This document shows positions 1 to 6,327 of a stretch of 6,804 bases of DNA, one piece after another. Under the pieces are notes generated by a model that saw only the letters and a list, made by a program, of their open reading frames with translations, had not been told where the DNA came from and searched no databases. The position numbers were made by a program, and so were the translations under genes. Each line of letters starts with the position of its first letter. The stretch's first letter is position 1. The DNA comes from Eubacteriales bacterium (GTDB taxonomy: Bacteria; Bacillota; Clostridia; Oscillospirales; Acutalibacteraceae): assembly GCA_030529125.1 (NCBI GenBank), contig JAUMXP010000089.1:1-6804 (forward strand), written 5' to 3'.

Positions 1-1235
1 ATATCTGTACGATAATAAGCATTATCAAATTTAATATTCTTAACCATTTCGTATGATTTATCAATAGCGTCTTCTAAAGTATCAGCGATAGCAGTAGCGC
101 CAAGTACACGGCCACCATCAGTTAACAGCTTGCCATCTACCAACTTAGCTCCTGCTACATATACATTATCTGTAATATCAGCAGGGATTGTCATCTCAAA
201 CCCTTTATCGTAAGATTTTGGATAACCATTAGATGCCATAATTACGCAACAAGCTGATTTATCTGCAAAATTAACTTCAGTATCAGCTAATGTTTCGTTA
301 GTAACCGCCTGCATAATAGTTAATAAATCAGACTCAAGCAACGGTAGTACAACCTGTGTTTCAGGGTCACCAAAACGACAGTTGTATTCAATAACCTTTG
401 GACCATTAGGTGTGAGCATAAGTCCAAAATACAAACAACCCTTGAAAGTTCTGCCCTCTGCGTTCATAGCGTTCATAGTAGGTATAAAAATCTTATCCAT
501 ACATTCTTTTGCTACAGCATCTGTGTAATAAGGGTTAGGAGCAACAGTACCCATACCGCCAGTGTTTAAGCCCTCATCATAATCTAGAGCACGTTTGTGG
601 TCCATCGAAGAAACCATTGGAACTACAGTTTTACCGTCAGTAAATGAAAGCACAGAAACCTCAGGACCTGTTAGGAACTCTTCGATAACAACGTTATTAC
701 CGCTGTCACCGAAAACCTTATCTTCCATCATTGATATAACTGCTTCTTTAGCCTCTTCCCTAGTATTTGCAATAATTACACCCTTACCAAGTGCTAAACC
801 ATCAGCCTTGATAACTGTTGGAATCGGTGCTGAGTCTAAGTATGTAAGTGCTTTTTCAATATCGTCAAATACTTCGTACTGAGCGGTTGGAATGTTGTAC
901 TTTTTCATAAGATTCTTAGAGAAAACCTTACTTCCCTCAATAATTGCAGCTTTTGAGTCAGGACCAAAACATGGAATACCTTTAGCATTTAATGCATCAA
1001 CACAACCAAGTACAAGCGGATCATCTGGAGCAACAACAGCGTAATCGATGATGTTTTCAACAGCAAAATTTACAATGCCATCGATATCTTTAGCACCGAT
1101 ATTAACACAGGTTGCATCTTTAGCTATACCGCCATTACCAGGTAATGCAAAAATCTCGGTTACTTCTTTATTTTCTTTTATCTTTTTAATAATAGCATGC
1201 TCGCGGCCACCGCCGCCTACAACTAATATTTTCAT
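1..1235 (-). CDS. purD: Phosphoribosylamine--glycine ligase (GAR synthetase), 3' end outside window
   Basis: PurD joins phosphoribosylamine and glycine with ATP to form GAR, the second step of cytoplasmic purine synthesis. The ATG at 1235-1233 opens a frame of 411 uninterrupted codons running off the left edge, so it has no stop in the window. The start follows an AAGAGGA ribosome site 5 bases upstream. The N-terminal domain begins MKILVVGGGGREHA. The ATP-grasp part has KADGLALGKGV (about residues 143-153), DHKRALD near 212 and LNTGGMG at 223-229. The family signature RFGDPETQ is at 287-294. The C-terminal domain has DGGRVLGATA (373-382) and the reading ends at AYYRTD, where E. coli PurD has only about 15 residues left, so roughly 10-20 residues are missing. 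One small variation is APDDPL (69-74) where E. coli has GPEAPL. It starts 18 bases after the formyltransferase stop and is the last visible gene of the operon. Identification is very secure. Confidence 0.97.
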   Translation of the reverse strand, partial: MKILVVGGGGREHAIIKKIKENKEVTEIFALPGNGGIAKDATCVNIGAKDIDGIVNFAVENIIDYAVVAPDDPLVLGCVDALNAKGIPCFGPDSKAAIIEGSKVFSKNLMKKYNIPTAQYEVFDDIEKALTYLDSAPIPTVIKADGLALGKGVIIANTREEAKEAVISMMEDKVFGDSGNNVVIEEFLTGPEVSVLSFTDGKTVVPMVSSMDHKRALDYDEGLNTGGMGTVAPNPYYTDAVAKECMDKIFIPTMNAMNAEGRTFKGCLYFGLMLTPNGPKVIEYNCRFGDPETQVVLPLLESDLLTIMQAVTNETLADTEVNFADKSACCVIMASNGYPKSYDKGFEMTIPADITDNVYVAGAKLVDGKLLTDGGRVLGATAIADTLEDAIDKSYEMVKNIKFDNAYYRTD

Positions 1236-1253
1236 TGATATCCTCTTTCTGTA

Positions 1254-2438
1254 TTAGTGATGGAAAAGTCGCATTCCAGTGAATGCCATAGCCATATCGT
1301 ATTTATCAGCGCATTCGATAACAACATCATCTCTGATTGAACCGCCTGGTTCAGCGATATACTTAACACCGCTTCTGTAAGCACGCTCAATGTTGTCAGA
1401 GAATGGGAAGAATGCGTCAGAACCAAGAGCTACGTTGTTCTTAGTAGCGAGGTACTCTTTAATTTCTTCGTCTGTGAGTGGTTCAGGCTGAGTTGTAAAA
1501 TACTTCTGCCAGTTGCCATCAGCACATACATCTTCTTCATTTTTATTGATATAGCCATCAATTACGTTATCACGGTCAGGTCTTCTAATAGTATCAAGGA
1601 AAGGCAGGTTTAATACCTTTTCATGCTGACGTAAGAACCATGTATCAGCTTTAGTACCTGCAAGACGAGTACAGTGGATACGTGACTGCTGACCAGCACC
1701 TACGCCGATAGCCTGTCCATCAACAGCATAGCACACAGAGTTAGACTGTGTGTACTTCAATGTGATAAGTGCAACAATCAAATCTCTCACTGCGCTGTCA
1801 GGTAATTCTTTATTTTTAGTAACAAGGTTAGAAAGAAGTTCCTTGTTGATTTCAAAATTATTGCGACCTTGTTCAAAAGTAATGCCGTAAACCTGCTTAC
1901 GTTCAATAGGAGCAGGAACATATTCAGGGTCGATTTTAACGATATTGTAGCTACCCTTACGCTTTGATTTAAGAATCTCTAATGCTTCATCATCATAGCC
2001 CGGAGCGATAATGCCGTCAGATACTTCTCTAGCGATCATTTTAGCTGTAGTAACATCGCAAACATCAGAAAGTGCTACCCAGTCACCAAAAGAACACATA
2101 CGGTCAGTACCTCTAGCTCTTGCATAAGCACAAGCGAGCAAAGAATCATCAAGGCCCTCAATATCATCAACAAAACAAGCTTTCTTCAATGTATCAGAAA
2201 GTTTGATACCAACAGCAGCTGATGTTGGTGATACGTGCTTAAAAGATGTAACTGCAGGCATATTTAAAGCTTCTTTAAGCTCTTTAACAAGCTGCCAAGC
2301 ATTAAAAGCATCTAAAAAGTTAATATAGCCAGGGCGACCATTTAAAATTTCGATTGGAAGTTCACTACCGTTTTCCATAAAAATCTTAGATGGTTTCTGG
2401 TTAGGGTTACAACCATATTTTAATTCAAATTCAGTCAT
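1254..2438 (-). CDS. purH: Stand-alone AICAR formyltransferase (PurH C-terminal domain only, ATIC-like)
   Basis: The 394-residue protein transfers a formyl group from 10-formyltetrahydrofolate to AICAR, giving FAICAR, the penultimate step to IMP. It corresponds only to the transformylase half of bifunctional PurH: the MGS-like cyclohydrolase half (about 200 residues) is absent and the protein starts directly at the transformylase domain with the YGCNPNQKPSK region. The catalytic Lys-His pair is K67-H68 in SFKHVSP. Other conserved stretches are ARARGTDRM (106-114), ALSDVCDV (122-129), REVSDGIIAPGY (137-148), TQSNSVCYA (230-238, candidate catalytic N233), GAGQQSRIHCTRLAG (247-261) and SDAFFPF (340-346). 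It ends in RLFHH. Many of these match animal ATIC rather than E. coli PurH, and the length equals ATIC residues 200-592. An AAGGAG site lies 6 bases before the ATG. The missing activity is supplied by the PurO-like gene 15 bases upstream. Some authors call a stand-alone form purV; purH is the usual database symbol. Confidence 0.96.
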   Translation of the reverse strand: MTEFELKYGCNPNQKPSKIFMENGSELPIEILNGRPGYINFLDAFNAWQLVKELKEALNMPAVTSFKHVSPTSAAVGIKLSDTLKKACFVDDIEGLDDSLLACAYARARGTDRMCSFGDWVALSDVCDVTTAKMIAREVSDGIIAPGYDDEALEILKSKRKGSYNIVKIDPEYVPAPIERKQVYGITFEQGRNNFEINKELLSNLVTKNKELPDSAVRDLIVALITLKYTQSNSVCYAVDGQAIGVGAGQQSRIHCTRLAGTKADTWFLRQHEKVLNLPFLDTIRRPDRDNVIDGYINKNEEDVCADGNWQKYFTTQPEPLTDEEIKEYLATKNNVALGSDAFFPFSDNIERAYRSGVKYIAEPGGSIRDDVVIECADKYDMAMAFTGMRLFHH

Positions 2439-2453
2439 GATAATCTCCTTACC

Positions 2454-3170
2454 TTATACGTTCTTATTAATTATGATTTCAGTTGCTTCACTGCCATCAA
2501 GTGGTACGCATCTGACAAAAAGTGAAACTTTATTATCTTCGTTTAAATTTGTCCAGCAAAGATCAGCTAATTCTTGAGCAGTATTTGGCAATGATACCTC
2601 TTCAGGTTCACCATAGAAAGATGGAATTGGATTGCCATCACACTTATATGTATGAATGAAATGGCCAATGCCGTTAAGTGGCTTGTAATTGTAGAAATAT
2701 CTATTGCAAACCTCAGGATTACCATTAGCACTCTTTAAAATTGAAAGCTTGTATGAAAAATCAGCATTTGCAAAGTCATATGTAGCAACACCTGAAATAC
2801 GTGGTGTAAAGTTTGGAGCGTCAGGCTCAAACTCACGAGTGTAAAGCGCATCTTCAAATGTTTTTGCGTCTTTCATAAAATCATAAACAGTATCAGTCTG
2901 ATCACCGTTTGTGATGATATCGATGTTATCAAGCTTTAGATATGGATTATAAATAATCAGACTAGGATCTGATAATTTAGATTCATCAAAAGCTTTTGTA
3001 CGCATACCGTTTTCGAATCTCTCAAAAATACGGTTACGGCTGTTCTCACTACGACCCATAATAAAATATGCAAACATAGCTGACTTACCGTCTGCAGATT
3101 TACCCATAACAATACCACGTCCTGGGTATGTGTTTTCACTAAGAAGTGTTTTCAAATCAAATAATGCCAT
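2454..3170 (-). CDS. purO: IMP cyclohydrolase, PurO-like family
   Basis: This 238-residue protein most likely closes FAICAR to IMP, the last step of the pathway. It has no similarity to the MGS-like cyclohydrolase domain of PurH. It carries features I associate with the PurO/IMP_cyclohyd family (known first from archaea, NTN-hydrolase-like fold): YPGRGIVMGKSADG near residues 15-28, FIMGRSENSRNR at 36-47, and TNGDQTDT at 87-94. It is slightly longer than archaeal PurO (about 200 residues). I place the start at the ATG at 3170-3168. A second in-frame ATG 12 bases upstream at 3182 touches the AAGGA ribosome site and so cannot use it. It sits 15 bases after purN and 15 bases before the stand-alone formyltransferase, the partner whose product it consumes, which strongly supports the role. 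The function is inferred from family and context; no signal peptide or membrane segment is seen. Confidence 0.9.
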   Translation of the reverse strand: MALFDLKTLLSENTYPGRGIVMGKSADGKSAMFAYFIMGRSENSRNRIFERFENGMRTKAFDESKLSDPSLIIYNPYLKLDNIDIITNGDQTDTVYDFMKDAKTFEDALYTREFEPDAPNFTPRISGVATYDFANADFSYKLSILKSANGNPEVCNRYFYNYKPLNGIGHFIHTYKCDGNPIPSFYGEPEEVSLPNTAQELADLCWTNLNEDNKVSLFVRCVPLDGSEATEIIINKNV

Positions 3171-3182
3171 AATACTTACCAT

Positions 3183-3187
3183 TCCTT
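3183..3187 (-). promoter_or_regulatory. Ribosome binding site of purO, overlapping the purN stop
   Basis: The minus strand reads AAGGA, sharing two bases with the TAA stop of purN. It directly abuts the ATG at 3182, leaving no spacer, but lies 12 bases from the ATG at 3170. The second ATG is therefore preferred, although the spacing is a little long and initiation may be modest. Confidence 0.65.
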
Positions 3188-3791
3188 AACTGATTATTTC
3201 TTTAGAAACCTGCTCAACAGCTGCAGGCAAAATTTTCCACTCTGCAAGTCGCATTACGCGCTTCTGGAGTGTTTGTGGGGTGTCGTCATCTTTGATGTTA
3301 ACAGCTTTTTGCATAATAATCTCGCCGCCATCAGGAATCTCATTAACAAAGTGAACTGTCGCACCTGTTACCTTAACTCCCTTTTTTAGAGCAGCTTCGT
3401 GAACTCTAAGACCATAGAAGCCCTTGCCACAGAAAGAAGGAATCAAACTAGGATGAACATTAATAATCCTGTTTGAATATCTTTTAGTGAATGATTCACT
3501 CAAAATAGACATAAAGCCGGCTAAAACAATCAAATCAATATTATATTCTTCAAGATATTTAATAATTCTAGCTTCGAAATCAAGCTGATCAACACATTCT
3601 TTCTTAAGTACAACTGCAGTATCTATGTTGGCTTTCTGTGCTCTTTTCAGCGCATAAGCATCTGCGTTATTAGATACAACAAGCTTGATATTACCGCTTT
3701 TGATAACACCCTTATTCTGTGCATTGATTAATGCTTGCAAATTTGTGCCGCCGCCTGAAACCAAAACGGCAATAGAAACTGTTTTTGACAT
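3186..3791 (-). CDS. purN: Phosphoribosylglycinamide formyltransferase (GAR transformylase, folate-dependent)
   Basis: PurN formylates GAR to FGAR using 10-formyltetrahydrofolate, the third step of purine synthesis. The 201-residue product has the normal length (E. coli 212). The nucleotide-binding N-terminus reads IAVLVSGGGTNLQALI (7-22). The catalytic triad of the family is present: N111 and H113 in INVHPSLIP, and D154 in PDGGEI. VLAGFMSIL (89-97) is also conserved. The loop after the HPSLIP motif (GKGFYGLRVHEA) is a few residues longer than in E. coli, which has PGLHTHRQA there. The ATG at 3791 has a GAGGGG site 7 bases upstream. It begins 27 bases after purM, and its TAA stop is part of the ribosome site of the next gene. 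Its presence means that GAR formylation here is folate-dependent; the formate-dependent PurT is not needed. Confidence 0.96.
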   Translation of the reverse strand: MSKTVSIAVLVSGGGTNLQALINAQNKGVIKSGNIKLVVSNNADAYALKRAQKANIDTAVVLKKECVDQLDFEARIIKYLEEYNIDLIVLAGFMSILSESFTKRYSNRIINVHPSLIPSFCGKGFYGLRVHEAALKKGVKVTGATVHFVNEIPDGGEIIMQKAVNIKDDDTPQTLQKRVMRLAEWKILPAAVEQVSKEIIS

Positions 3792-3818
3792 ACGACTACC
3801 CCTCAGTTTATAGAGATA

Positions 3819-4859
3819 TTAGCAGATAACTATCTTATCTTCGGATTCAATAATCTCGCCGATGATATAAGCGTTTTCACCATGAGCTTTAAGAATCTCA
3901 AGGGTTTTATCTACATCATCAGGTGAAACAACAATACTCATACCAACACCCATGTTAAATGTATTGAACATATCGTGCTCATCAATATTACCAGTCTTAG
4001 CGATTAAATCAAAGATAGGAAGAACCTTAACAGCATCGCGCTGAATCTTAGCGCCTAAGCCATCAGGAATACTACGTGGAATGTTCTCATAGAAACCACC
4101 ACCTGTGATATGTGAAATACCCTTAACCTTAACCTGCTCTAGTAACGCAAGAACTGGCTTAACGTAGATTCTGGTAGGTGTAAGTAATGTTTCGCCAATT
4201 GATTTGCCCTGTAACTCATCAACAGGAGTACTGATATCAGCATTTTCGACATCAAATACTTTTCTAACGAGTGAGAAGCCGTTAGAATGTACACCGCTTG
4301 AAGGTAACGCAATAACTACATCGCCTGCTGCCATAGTCTTGTTGTCAATAATATCCTTTTTATCAACAATACCTACAGCAAAACCTGCTACATCATAGTC
4401 ATCTAAAGGCATCAAACCAGGATGCTCAGCTGTTTCGCCGCCAATAAGAGCAGCACCAGACTGAACACAACCCTCAGCAACACCGCTTACAATTGTAGCG
4501 ATTTTTTCAGGATAGTTTTTGCCACAAGCGATATAATCTAAAAAGAAGAGCGGTTTAGCTCCGCAGCAGATAATGTCATTAACACACATTGCTACAGCAT
4601 CAATACCGATAGTGTCATGCTTATCCATAATGATAGCAAGCTTTACTTTTGTACCACAACCATCAGTACCGGAAACGAGTACAGGCTCCTCCATACCCAT
4701 AGGAAGAGCAAAGCAACCACCAAATCCGCCTACATCATCAAGGCAACCTTCGTTGCGAGTACGCTTAATATGCGCCTTCATAAGTTCAACAGCTTTGTAG
4801 CCTGCAGTAATATCTACACCTGCCGCTGCATAACTGTCAGATTTTGACTGTATATTCAT
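3819..4859 (-). CDS. purM: Phosphoribosylformylglycinamidine cyclo-ligase (AIR synthetase)
   Basis: PurM closes FGAM to AIR with ATP, the fifth step. With the start at the ATG at 4859-4857 the protein has 346 residues, against 345 in E. coli. The in-frame ATG at 4901 would add 14 residues (MSLYLLLERKGIII), overlap the end of purF, and lack a family counterpart, so I rejected it. The family landmarks are in order: YAAAGVDITAG (10-20), LVSGTDGCGTK (61-71), IGIDAVAMCVNDI (84-96), FFLDYIACGK (105-114), LIGGETAEHPG (138-148), YDVAGF (155-160), SSGVHSNGFSL (187-197), HITGGGFYENIPR (250-262) and FNMGVGM (301-307). The start lies 5 bases after the purF stop, and its AAAGGAA ribosome site is within the last codons of purF, so translation of the two genes is probably coupled. 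FGAM itself must come from a PurL encoded elsewhere. Confidence 0.97.
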   Translation of the reverse strand: MNIQSKSDSYAAAGVDITAGYKAVELMKAHIKRTRNEGCLDDVGGFGGCFALPMGMEEPVLVSGTDGCGTKVKLAIIMDKHDTIGIDAVAMCVNDIICCGAKPLFFLDYIACGKNYPEKIATIVSGVAEGCVQSGAALIGGETAEHPGLMPLDDYDVAGFAVGIVDKKDIIDNKTMAAGDVVIALPSSGVHSNGFSLVRKVFDVENADISTPVDELQGKSIGETLLTPTRIYVKPVLALLEQVKVKGISHITGGGFYENIPRSIPDGLGAKIQRDAVKVLPIFDLIAKTGNIDEHDMFNTFNMGVGMSIVVSPDDVDKTLEILKAHGENAYIIGEIIESEDKIVIC

Positions 4860-4864
4860 AATAA

Positions 4865-6289
4865 TTATTCCTTTCCGCTCCAACAATAAGTACAAAGACA
4901 ATCCTCAGGTAAGCCGATAGCCTGGATAATACCTTCAAGTGATTGAAATTCAAGAGAAGCAAGATTAAGCTGCTCACAAATAACTTCACGCAATTTTTTG
5001 CCTCTCTCAGTATTAGCATCAGCATACTCTTCGATGTATTTCTCGCCTTCTTCACCCTCGAGATCGTTGATAACTCTCCTGGCAATCAAGTCCATATTAT
5101 TATTAGCTCGTGAGAAATTCAAAAACTTACATGTGTACATAATAGGAGGACAAGCAGAGCGCATATGTACTTCTTTCGCTCCATTTTCATAAAGAAACTC
5201 AACAGTGCCCTTAAGTTGTGTACCACGTACTATTGAATCGTCAACGAACAATAGTTTTTTATAGCTAATTAAATCAGGTACCGGAATCTGTTTCATTTTG
5301 GCAACCATGTTTCTGATAGACTGATTAGCAGGCATAAAGCTACGCGCCCAAGTAGGTGTATATTTAATAAATGGTCGTGCAAACGGTAATCCGCATTCAG
5401 TAGAATAGCCTATCGCATGTGGTGTGCCTGAATCAGGAACACCACAGATATAATCAATATCTGTGAGTTTACCACTCTTTTTATCGTTCTGAGCCATGAT
5501 TCTACCATTGATATATCTCATAACTTCAACGTTAACACCCTCATAAGTCGAGTTAGGATAGCCATAGTAACTCCATAAGAAAGAACAAATACGCATTTTC
5601 TCACGTGCAGGTGACAGAATCTCCATCTTATCAGGAGAAAGCTCGACAATTTCACCAGGTCCGAGTTCTTTCTCGTCTACATATCCTAATTTTTGGTATG
5701 CAAAAGATTCAAAGGAAACACTGTATCCATCATCATTTTTACCAACAAGGATAGGTAATCTGCCCATTTTGTCTCTCGCAGCAATAATATTACCATCATC
5801 CTTCAGAATAATGATAGACGCTGTGCCATCAATGATTTCATGAGCATATTTAATACCTTCAACAAAGCTATCTTTGAGATTAATAATAGCAGCAAGAAGC
5901 TCAGCCCAGTTTACAGCACCACCAGTCATAGCATCAAAATGCGCGCAACCACTGTTGATGCATAAGTCGATTAGTTCGTCAGAATTATTGATAATACCAA
6001 CCATACAAATAGCGTAAACACCAAGCTTTGAACGAATAAGCATAGGCTGTGGTGTACTGTTACTGATACAACCAATAGCAGCAGTGCCGTGCATATCATC
6101 CAGTACATGTTCAAACTTAGCTCGAAATGGTGTGTTTTCGATATTATGAATTACTCTTTGTAATCCAATATCTTTATCAAAAGCAGCCATACCGCCACGT
6201 TTGGTGCCAAGATGCGAATGGTAGTCAACTCCAAAGAAAACCTCAGCAACGCAATTGTTCTTAGAGGTTATTCCGAAAAATCCTCCCAT
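4865..6289 (-). CDS. purF: Amidophosphoribosyltransferase-like protein (PurF family) with degenerate glutaminase domain
   Basis: PurF normally hydrolyses glutamine and transfers the ammonia to PRPP, making phosphoribosylamine, the first committed step. The 474-residue protein has both family domains. The C-terminal phosphoribosyltransferase domain looks intact: CGVPDSGTPHAIGY (282-295) and the PRPP loop LLFVDDSIVRGT (346-357). The four cysteines that match the [4Fe-4S] ligands of B. subtilis PurF are present: C235 (ICSF), C387 (YTC), C466 and C469 (CTYCW). The N-terminal glutamine amidotransferase domain is abnormal: the protein starts MGGFFG, so the nucleophile Cys of the canonical CGVFG/CGIVG start is Gly2. 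The usual HNGN and RYST signatures are also missing (VGIINN at 97-102, GCISNST at 73-79). The ATG is fixed by an AAAGGAG site 7 bases upstream, so a hidden Cys start is unlikely. I recall this MGGFFG variant from other Clostridia and Bacteroidales. The operon position, between purC and purM, supports a true PurF role, perhaps with ammonia or a partner glutaminase. Confidence 0.9.
   Translation of the reverse strand: MGGFFGITSKNNCVAEVFFGVDYHSHLGTKRGGMAAFDKDIGLQRVIHNIENTPFRAKFEHVLDDMHGTAAIGCISNSTPQPMLIRSKLGVYAICMVGIINNSDELIDLCINSGCAHFDAMTGGAVNWAELLAAIINLKDSFVEGIKYAHEIIDGTASIIILKDDGNIIAARDKMGRLPILVGKNDDGYSVSFESFAYQKLGYVDEKELGPGEIVELSPDKMEILSPAREKMRICSFLWSYYGYPNSTYEGVNVEVMRYINGRIMAQNDKKSGKLTDIDYICGVPDSGTPHAIGYSTECGLPFARPFIKYTPTWARSFMPANQSIRNMVAKMKQIPVPDLISYKKLLFVDDSIVRGTQLKGTVEFLYENGAKEVHMRSACPPIMYTCKFLNFSRANNNMDLIARRVINDLEGEEGEKYIEEYADANTERGKKLREVICEQLNLASLEFQSLEGIIQAIGLPEDCLCTYCWSGKE
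4868..4874 (-). promoter_or_regulatory. Ribosome binding site of purM, inside the end of purF
   Basis: The minus strand reads AAAGGAA here, within the last codons of purF (Gly-Lys-Glu-stop) and 8 bases before the ATG at 4859. It decides between two in-frame purM starts: the ATG at 4901 lies upstream of this site and has no family support. The arrangement suggests translational coupling of purM to purF. Confidence 0.8.
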
Positions 6290-6296
6290 TATAATA

Positions 6297-6303
6297 CTCC
6301 TTT
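6297..6303 (-). promoter_or_regulatory. Ribosome binding site of purF
   Basis: On the minus strand this reads AAAGGAG, 7 bases before the ATG at 6289. It is the strongest Shine-Dalgarno in the window and fixes the purF start at MGGFFG. That matters because it makes it unlikely that the missing N-terminal cysteine results from a wrongly chosen start. Confidence 0.85.
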
Positions 6304-6327
6304 ATATGTAATGGTTAATTATATAAA

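Noticed and set aside
595..882. Open frame of 95 codons on the plus strand, opposite purD.
   Set aside because: It lies fully inside the strongly conserved purD on the other strand, is Ser/Thr/Leu-rich in the way antisense shadows are, and matches no family I know. The same applies to the plus-strand frames at 1048-1257, 4204-4398, 4573-4800, 4617-4847 and 4998-5192.
2957..3139. Minus-strand frame of 60 codons in another phase inside purO; similar frames at 1232-1426 and 4837-5085.
   Set aside because: They overlap recognised genes in a different phase and have no ribosome site or recognisable sequence, so they are shadows.
4860..4901. N-terminal extension of purM starting at the ATG at 4901, overlapping purF.
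   Set aside because: The extra 14 residues have no counterpart in PurM, and the good ribosome site lies downstream of that ATG, correctly spaced for the ATG at 4859.
6249..6254. Cys13 of the PurF-like protein as a replacement nucleophile after propeptide removal, as in B. subtilis PurF.
   Set aside because: The residues after the initiator Met (GGFFGI) align with the canonical CGVFGI, so the nucleophile position is Gly2. Cys13 is followed by VAEV, does not start a CGxxG motif, and other active-site residues are lost as well.
6301..6327. An inverted repeat of 7 bases (TTTATAT and ATATAAA) in the purC-purF gap, next to the purF ribosome site.
   Set aside because: The stem is all A-T pairs with a 13-base loop and no T-run. 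In such AT-rich spacer DNA it is easily due to chance, and it is too weak to call a terminator or a translational control hairpin.
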